Of a DNA stretch of 64,000 bases, positions 58,806 through 64,000 are shown piece after piece. How positions within the stretch are numbered: the stretch's first letter is position 1; each line of letters starts with the position of its first letter. Under the pieces are notes generated by a model, which was given only the letters and a program-made list of their open reading frames with translations, was not told the DNA's origin and searched no databases. Position numbers and translations under genes: made by a program. Location of the stretch: the NCBI GenBank assembly GCA_030612965.1, contig JAUWMW010000001.1:1-64000 (forward strand), in the 5' to 3' direction. This stretch comes from a bacterium (lineage in GTDB: Bacteria; Zixibacteria; MSB-5A5; GN15; FEB-12).

Positions 58806-61100
58806 ATGGCGTTATTGGGCACATTAGGCTTGGGTGCTGTGGTCACGATGAAGGATCGTGCTTCACGGCAGATGGATCGTCTCAATCAATCGTTTGTGCG
58901 TTTGCACAAGCAGGCTGATCGGTCTCTCAAGGGCGTCGAAGAACAGATGGAGAAACTTGACAAGAGGATGGATCGTTCACGCGCCGGACTCGGCAAGTCG
59001 CTGAAGGTGATGGGTGCGGGTATGGTCATGGCGGTTCCCCTCGCCCTCGCGGGTAAGGCCGCCGCTACGTTCCAGGACTCCATGAACGACGTGCTCTCTA
59101 TTGTTATGGCGACCGGGTTAGGCGAAGATGAAGCTCGTGCCAAAGTTAAGGAACTTGGCGATGAGATATTGGCGTTCGCAGGCAAGACCAGAGTGCCACT
59201 CAATGAGCTGGCTGCCTCTGCATACGAGCTGACGTCGGCTCTTGGTATCGAAACGGCCAAGGGAGCCTTCCAGAGTGCGGCCAATCAGGCAGTCGCCGGT
59301 AAAGGCACCATAGTCGACTCTACGAAGGTCATGACATCAGTTCTGGCAAACTTTGGGCTGGACTGGGACGCAACGATGACAAAGGTCGAGCAATCGAAAA
59401 AGGTTTTCAATGTCATATCGGGAACCATTGCTGCGTTCAACACTGATCTGACGCGACTGTCTGCCGGTCTGACTTACGCTACGCCGTCGGCTAACTTGTT
59501 GGGGATGGAATTCTCCGAGATGACCGCAACCCTTGGCATGCTTCAAACGAAGGGGTTGGAGGCATCTATGTCTGGTACTGCTTTCGCCGCCGGACTGCGT
59601 GGAATCATAAAGACTACATCAACGTTTACTGACGAAGCCGAAAAGGCGAAAGTCGCAGCTATGGATATGGGTGAGTATCTCGCCCACTTCGAGGGGCAGC
59701 AGTTGGGCGGGAAATTAAAAAAAGGAGCGAAGGGATCAGGGGCTCTCGCGAATCTTAATTTGACTGACAAGTCTGGGAAAATGATACCGCTGTGGAACAT
59801 TCTCCAGCAAATAGAGAAAGCCTTTGGCATAACAAGTGAGACCGCCGAGGAAACCGCAGCAAAGATGGAAGCGGTTAGGGCTGGAACTATGACAGCCGAA
59901 GAAGCATTCAAAGTGGAAGCCTTGTCGATGGAGCACGCTAATGCTATGCAAAGCACCTTCACGGACGAGGGCAGTCGGATGTTCTCTCTCTTATTAGGCC
60001 AATCTGAGGCTCTCAAGGCATACGCCCAGGGGATCGACGAGTCGACGATGGGTGTCACGATGTTGAATGTCAGGCAGTCCGGCGCAATCGCCAAATGGGA
60101 GATGATGAAAAACGCACTGAAGTCGACTGCGATTATGTTCGGAAAGGAGTTACTCCCGGCCATCGATTCAGTAATTATCGGTCTCGGCACTCTGGTGGAG
60201 AGAGTGCAATCGTTCATGAAAGCGCATCCCACCGCCACAAAGTGGATAGCCTGGGGCGGCGGGGTCTTTTCCATTCTCATGATCGTTGGTGGCGCTATAG
60301 GTTCCGTCGTCTTTGCTATGCGAATGTGGCGCGCTCAGACAGCGATGATGCAACTTGCCGGAATGAAGACGGGGGGTCTTTTCAAGACGTTAGGTAATAA
60401 CGCGATAGTTCTTCGGGCGCGGCTCATCGCCCTGGCCACAGCAGAGAAGGTCTTGGCCGGCGCAAAGATATTCCTCGCGACCGTCACGAAAATTCTCTCT
60501 GCGGTCATGGGGTTTTTCAATATGGTTCTGATGGCAACCCCGATCGGATGGCTGGTGCTGGGTATCACTGCCGTGATCGCCATTATCTATGCGTTAATCT
60601 TTCACTTCGATTGGGTCAAGGAGGTGGCCTCCGCTACCTGGGAGGGCATCAAGTGGGGTCTCGGTAAGTTGTGGGGATACCTGAAGGACTTCGGACGGTT
60701 CTTTGAGGAATTATGGGACAAGTTCGGCTGGCTGATAACGACCTCACCGCCGTTCTTACTGATTAAAGGCATGATCGATAGCGTCAAGTGGCTTCTTGAA
60801 GCGTTGGGATTGATCGGCGGCCCCGAGCTGACGGTCAAGCCGGGCACCTTAGACCCGAGACTGCTTACCCCAGAGAAGTTGGCCAAGACAGGTGCTCCCA
60901 GTGGGGGTGATGAAGTGCGCAGCGTGGCCACCGGCAAGGCGGCACCGGCGCTACCTGAAACGGGCGGTCTCAGCAATCAGATAATCACCACCAACCATTT
61001 TCATATTCAGGGTAAAGAAAAGACAGCGAAGGAGCTGGCCCGCGAGATGACCAAACATCAACTCAACGCGCAGATGAGAACAGTTCAGGGGGTAAACTGA
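58806..61100 (+). CDS. Tape measure protein
   Basis: 764 aa, starting 1 bp after the chaperone extension. N-terminal coiled coil (1-62), a hydrophobic stretch ('VMGAGMVMAVPLALAGKAAA', ~67-86), the PhageMin-tail-like core ('FAGKTRVPLNELAASAYELTSAL', 'GLTYATPSANLLGMEFSEMTATLGML'), several membrane helices at ~475-620 ('GVFSILMIVGGAIGSVVFAM', 'PIGWLVLGITAVIAIIYALIF'), and a C-terminal His-rich piece. It sets tail length. About 764 aa predicts a tail of roughly medium length. Confidence 0.9.
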   Translation: MALLGTLGLGAVVTMKDRASRQMDRLNQSFVRLHKQADRSLKGVEEQMEKLDKRMDRSRAGLGKSLKVMGAGMVMAVPLALAGKAAATFQDSMNDVLSIVMATGLGEDEARAKVKELGDEILAFAGKTRVPLNELAASAYELTSALGIETAKGAFQSAANQAVAGKGTIVDSTKVMTSVLANFGLDWDATMTKVEQSKKVFNVISGTIAAFNTDLTRLSAGLTYATPSANLLGMEFSEMTATLGMLQTKGLEASMSGTAFAAGLRGIIKTTSTFTDEAEKAKVAAMDMGEYLAHFEGQQLGGKLKKGAKGSGALANLNLTDKSGKMIPLWNILQQIEKAFGITSETAEETAAKMEAVRAGTMTAEEAFKVEALSMEHANAMQSTFTDEGSRMFSLLLGQSEALKAYAQGIDESTMGVTMLNVRQSGAIAKWEMMKNALKSTAIMFGKELLPAIDSVIIGLGTLVERVQSFMKAHPTATKWIAWGGGVFSILMIVGGAIGSVVFAMRMWRAQTAMMQLAGMKTGGLFKTLGNNAIVLRARLIALATAEKVLAGAKIFLATVTKILSAVMGFFNMVLMATPIGWLVLGITAVIAIIYALIFHFDWVKEVASATWEGIKWGLGKLWGYLKDFGRFFEELWDKFGWLITTSPPFLLIKGMIDSVKWLLEALGLIGGPELTVKPGTLDPRLLTPEKLAKTGAPSGGDEVRSVATGKAAPALPETGGLSNQIITTNHFHIQGKEKTAKELAREMTKHQLNAQMRTVQGVN

Positions 61101-61639
61101 TGCTGTTTATTCCGTCCTCATCTGGTGCTCTCGCTCAGGCCTACAGTGTTGACAGTGTCGTTCATGGCCGTCTAACGAATCTCGACAACAACGAGTTTAT
61201 CGGTTTTCAATATAACCCTGTCCGGTTCACGTATGACCGTGACTTGAATTGGGGCGCCGTGCAATGGCGCGGCTCGGAACTCGGTGGCGATCTCGATTAC
61301 CTGGGCAGTGGCCCGCACACGTTTGATCTCAGCCTTGATTATGTAGCGGAACCATCAGCGAACGCTATGTATGCGCAGACCCATATAACCATTCCCCAAC
61401 CGAATTATCAGGTAAACTTTGAGAACTTGGAGACTACCATCCTTAACTGGACGACACCGCTCGAAGGTAAGCGGCGCCCGGCCAGGATTAATGTCATCCT
61501 TGGGCCGCGCTTTTTCAATGGCGTGATTCTGAGTTATAGGTTTGAGATTCTGGAGTTTCATGAGGATTTGTCGGCCCGGCATGGCCGTCTCACTTTGGAG
61601 TTTAAGCAATGGGAACCGACCCTAAATATGCAACCGTGA
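61100..61639 (+). CDS. Contractile injection system tube-tip protein (CIS_tube-like)
   Basis: 179 aa; ATG overlaps the tape measure stop. 'FIGFQYNPVRFTYDRDLNWGAVQWRG…GDLDYLGSGPHTFDLSLDYV' is the pattern of CIS tube/LysM-partner proteins ('f.fNP..i......w...........f.g..p..l...l.f'). It usually precedes the LysM and gpD-like genes, as here, and links the tube to the hub. Confidence 0.75.
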   Translation: MLFIPSSSGALAQAYSVDSVVHGRLTNLDNNEFIGFQYNPVRFTYDRDLNWGAVQWRGSELGGDLDYLGSGPHTFDLSLDYVAEPSANAMYAQTHITIPQPNYQVNFENLETTILNWTTPLEGKRRPARINVILGPRFFNGVILSYRFEILEFHEDLSARHGRLTLEFKQWEPTLNMQP

Positions 61640-61782
61640 AAGCTGGTGAGCGCATAGACGTTCTGGCTTACCGCCTGCTCGGCAATCCGAGCAAGTTCGA
61701 GCTATTGCTTGACGCAAACCCCGACCTGGACTTGTGGCATCCACAACCAGGACTAAAGATAAAGGTGCCCGATGCCCGATAG
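61609..61782 (+). CDS. LysM-type tail protein X, 57 aa
   Basis: ATG 61609 with GGAG 8 nt upstream; overlaps the genes on both sides by 31 and 11 bp. The product 'YATVKAGERIDVLAYRLLGNPSKFELLLDANPDLD' then 'PQPGLKIKVP' is a single LysM-like domain (tail protein X / gpX). It caps or seals the hub in contractile tails. Easily missed because of its length. Confidence 0.85.
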   Translation: MGTDPKYATVKAGERIDVLAYRLLGNPSKFELLLDANPDLDLWHPQPGLKIKVPDAR

Positions 61783-62926
61783 TGTTATGGAAGTCTCGCT
61801 CTGTATCGGTGGTCACGAACTGACACCGGCGCAGCTCAACTATATCGGCGGCGTGAGCTATGAAGAAGCCTTGACCGAGATGGGTACACTGGAGTTTTCG
61901 TTGTCCAGCGGTGAGAACCTTGATCTATCCGATCTCCCGTTGCAGCTCGGGACCGAAGTTGAATTGCAGATCGGGTGGGTGCATGGCGACCTGGTATCTC
62001 TGTTCGTTGGGCGGATTCAAACGGTTACGCCGTCCTTCTCGACTGACGAACCGGCCGTACTCAATGTCACCTGCTACGACCGTGGTTATGGCTTGCGCCG
62101 GGTGCCGTGGCCGACGGTCTACAAAGAGATCTCGCACAAAAAGCTGGTCGAGGACATCTGCCGGCGGCATGGATTGAAAGTAGTTATCAATCCAGTTGAC
62201 AAGCTATCCAACTATAAGCTGGAGGGTGATCAGGCCGTCACGCAGGTGGACGAAACGGACTTTCAAGTCCTGGATGCTATCGCCAGGCGTGGCAACTTCA
62301 ATCTGTTGGTGCATGACGATATCCTCTATATCGTCAACGATGAATACATGGCCACCGAAGCCTTTCATCGGGCTGTTCGCCCCGGATCCTCCGCTCGCAA
62401 GTTCCGGTTTGTCCATCGTGGCACAGACACCGACCTGGCGGAGCCGAACACCTGGCCGTTGTTGACGTTCGAGCCGGAGATGGGATCGGAAGGTCAACGC
62501 ACCCAGGTTGAGGTCAAGTCCTGGGCCGCTGTCGGCGAGGATGGCACAAAGTACGGCAAGGGAAAGCTGGAAGGAACGCCAACCAAGGGTCAGAAATATA
62601 CCGAGGTGGTCGTCAAAACAGAAAAGATCGAAACATACCGGATCACGGGCCAAGCCGCACGCGATGCCGGCCAAGCCAAGTACATTGCGATAAATGAAAT
62701 GGAGCGGCGTGCGCGTCGCCTGGTTAAGGGCGAAGTCGTCCCGGCCATCGGCACGCCTCACTTGCATATCGGCATGACCGTGGAGATTCTCGTTCGCGAC
62801 CTCGAACCGTTCGGGACGATGTTCTCGGGTGAGTACGTCATCGAGGCCTGTCGGCATGAGATCGACAGCGAAGGTGTCTACACTACATCGTTCGACGTGC
62901 GCAGAGATGGAATAACAGAACCATGA
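61772..62926 (+). CDS. Baseplate hub, late control gene D-like
   Basis: 384 aa. 'GTEVELQIGWVHGDLVSLFVGRIQTVTPSFS…LNVTCYDRGYGLRR' and 'FQVLDAIARRGNFNLLVHDDILYI' are standard gpD/gp27-like hub blocks. It forms the trimer that connects the tube to the spike encoded next. The start overlaps the LysM gene, with AAGGTG upstream. Confidence 0.9.
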   Translation: MPDSVMEVSLCIGGHELTPAQLNYIGGVSYEEALTEMGTLEFSLSSGENLDLSDLPLQLGTEVELQIGWVHGDLVSLFVGRIQTVTPSFSTDEPAVLNVTCYDRGYGLRRVPWPTVYKEISHKKLVEDICRRHGLKVVINPVDKLSNYKLEGDQAVTQVDETDFQVLDAIARRGNFNLLVHDDILYIVNDEYMATEAFHRAVRPGSSARKFRFVHRGTDTDLAEPNTWPLLTFEPEMGSEGQRTQVEVKSWAAVGEDGTKYGKGKLEGTPTKGQKYTEVVVKTEKIETYRITGQAARDAGQAKYIAINEMERRARRLVKGEVVPAIGTPHLHIGMTVEILVRDLEPFGTMFSGEYVIEACRHEIDSEGVYTTSFDVRRDGITEP

Positions 62927-63495
62927 AGCACCGCGCAATAGTCACAAACGTGAGCGATCCTGACAATAAAGGTCGCATCCTTGCCCGTCTCATCGGCTTC
63001 GGTGAGACCGACGACGACACGCAACACAACGAGACGCCGTGGGCATGGCCGTGCGTACCGCTGGCCGCCGATGGGTGCGGCATGTTTATGGTGCCACCGG
63101 TCGGTGCTGAGGTCTGGATGGAACAGACGGCCGAAGGTGATTGGGTATGGACCGGCTGCTTCTGGTCCGGACGCCAAGCCGTACCGGCCGAGGCGAGCGC
63201 ACCCGACGTGCGGATGATTAGAACCCCGGCCGGTCACCAGGTGAAGTTCGATGAAGCGGGTGACCTGGAAATCATGCACGCCAACGGCAACGTGGTTGCG
63301 CTACGAGAAGGTGGCGATATCGACGTGACGGTCAGCGGAGCTTGCAATGTGAGGGCGTCCGGAAAGGTCGTCGTGGACGGTTCTCAGATCGAATTGAACG
63401 GAACCTCGGGTAAGATCGTGCGAACCTGTGACACCTGCGCCTACACAGGCGGTCCGCACGTCAAGGGTTCAACAACCGTGAAGGCAGGTGATTGA
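62923..63495 (+). CDS. Baseplate spike / gpV-like OB-fold protein
   Basis: 190 aa. 'HRAIVTNVSDPDNKGRILARLIGFGE…WAWPCVPLAADGCGMFMVPPVGAEVWMEQTAEGD…WTGCFW' is the gp5/gpV OB domain. The remainder is a repetitive beta-helix spike ('GDLEIMHANGNVVALREGGDIDVTVSGACNVRASGKVVVDG'). It has no lysozyme domain, so peptidoglycan digestion at entry is by another protein or absent. Overlaps the hub by 4 bp. Confidence 0.9.
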   Translation: MKHRAIVTNVSDPDNKGRILARLIGFGETDDDTQHNETPWAWPCVPLAADGCGMFMVPPVGAEVWMEQTAEGDWVWTGCFWSGRQAVPAEASAPDVRMIRTPAGHQVKFDEAGDLEIMHANGNVVALREGGDIDVTVSGACNVRASGKVVVDGSQIELNGTSGKIVRTCDTCAYTGGPHVKGSTTVKAGD

Positions 63496-63496
63496 T

Positions 63497-63736
63497 ATGG
63501 CGATGAACGCCACTCGATTAGGAGCAGCGATGTTTAACGCCGTCAACGCCCTGGCGGCCGGCGCGACTAAGGCGGACGCTAAAGCCCGCATGATCGCGAT
63601 GGCCCAGGAGATCATAGACGAGATATCGAGCAACGCCACAATCGCATCGCTCGCTACGAATGGCGGCACCACTCAGGGCGATCCTCCACACAAACATTAT
63701 CCTGCCACGAACTCTGCAACTGGAAAGATATCATGA
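63497..63736 (+). CDS. Small baseplate-region protein
   Basis: 79 aa from the ATG at 63497 (AGGTGAT upstream; GTG 63488 possible). Helical first part ('GAAMFNAVNALAAGATKADAKARMIAMAQEIIDEISS') then 'GDPPHKHYPATN', where a His-rich piece resembles spike-tip (PAAR-like) ends. Unknown function. Its stop overlaps the next ATG. Confidence 0.5.
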   Translation: MAMNATRLGAAMFNAVNALAAGATKADAKARMIAMAQEIIDEISSNATIASLATNGGTTQGDPPHKHYPATNSATGKIS

Positions 63737-64000
63737 GACTCCTACCCTGCATATTCATCCTGTTGCTGGCCGGGAGCGTGATGGCCGACCTGACACCCTC
63801 GGTACGCTACTTCAATTTCGATTACAACGGTGCTGTTTTGGTGGACTCTCTTGATTCGATTTACGCTGGACGATACGAAGTCCTCGTAGCCGACCAAGGT
63901 GGCACCAGTTGGGGCACCAAGTACACTGCGATCTACGCTTACGATAACACGTTTCAGTTTTATCAATATCTCGACCTTCATAATGCCTGGGGCGAAAGTG
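63733..64000 (+). CDS. GHL15-like protein, N-terminal part with signal peptide (3'-truncated by window)
   Basis: ATG overlaps the previous stop (ATGA). The first 18 residues (MRLLPC…SVMA) form a Sec signal peptide; 'PSVRYFNFDYNGAVLVDSLDSIYAGRYEVLVADQGGT' resembles the beginning of GHL15-type hydrolases. Open to the window end (89 codons). Probably the same gene as the partial one at 1-1311, with about 100 nt or more missing between. The reading frames do not join directly. Confidence 0.55.
   Translation, partial: MRLLPCIFILLLAGSVMADLTPSVRYFNFDYNGAVLVDSLDSIYAGRYEVLVADQGGTSWGTKYTAIYAYDNTFQFYQYLDLHNAWGES

Noticed and set aside
59543..60280. Minus-strand frame of ~245 codons opposite the tape measure
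   Set aside because: Antisense to conserved tape-measure sequence and without a ribosome site or promoter.
1..64000. Integrase, attachment sites, tRNA genes or CRISPR array
   Set aside because: I scanned the intergenic gaps and found no recombinase motifs, no tRNA-like cloverleaf and no regularly spaced repeats; gaps are mostly too short.

Overview
The window is one stretch of a tailed-bacteriophage genome, most likely an unclassified contractile-tailed (myovirus) member of Caudoviricetes. Evidence: it encodes terminase, portal, protease/scaffold, capsid, sheath, tube, tape measure, LysM protein, gpD-like hub, spike, gp25, baseplate J and a gpI-like protein in canonical order, together with a phage replication and recombination set. 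There are no rRNA, tRNA or host housekeeping genes, no integrase and no CRISPR array. The host cannot be named from sequence. Two proteins beside the baseplate genes carry Sec signal peptides, and several promoters place an ATG about 6 nt after the -10 box. No genus is recognisable.

Layout. (1) 1-10330, + strand: the C-terminal part of a GHL15-like glycoside-hydrolase protein, a signal-peptide fibre-like protein, gp25, baseplate J, a large gpI-like mosaic protein, two virion proteins, then lysis genes (M15 peptidase, 3TM holin, two small membrane proteins), closed by a strong terminator at 10364-10404. (2) 10442-11703, mostly - strand: a zinc-ribbon gene, a small operon led by a ribbon-helix-helix regulator with its operator inside its promoter, and a compact promoter-terminator unit that looks like a ~66-nt small RNA. 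(3) 11849-30113, + strand early/middle operon: XRE repressor, YqaJ exonuclease, annealing-type protein, RecF/SMC-like ATPase, four 11-bp iterons, replication initiator, DnaC-like loader, N4-type methyltransferase, DnaQ-like exonuclease, PD-(D/E)XK-like nuclease, RusA, wHTH protein, clamp-loader-like ATPase, Gp37/Gp68 protein, and many small ORFs. (4) 30371-64000, + strand late operon: ParB-methyltransferase, terminases, portal, a second methyltransferase, a 2120-aa repeat-rich giant protein, head genes including a scaffold nested in the protease gene, connectors, sheath, tubes, a frameshifted tail chaperone, tape measure and hub/spike genes. The window ends inside the N-terminal part of a GHL15-like gene whose C-terminal part appears to open the window.

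This implies a circular or circularly permuted genome slightly longer than 64 kb, cut within that gene. Packaging, head, tail, baseplate and lysis genes then form one continuous rightward late unit (30371 through the end to 10330). The early/middle unit also runs rightward from the regulatory island at 10.4-11.8 kb, and a hairpin at 30136-30168 separates the two units.
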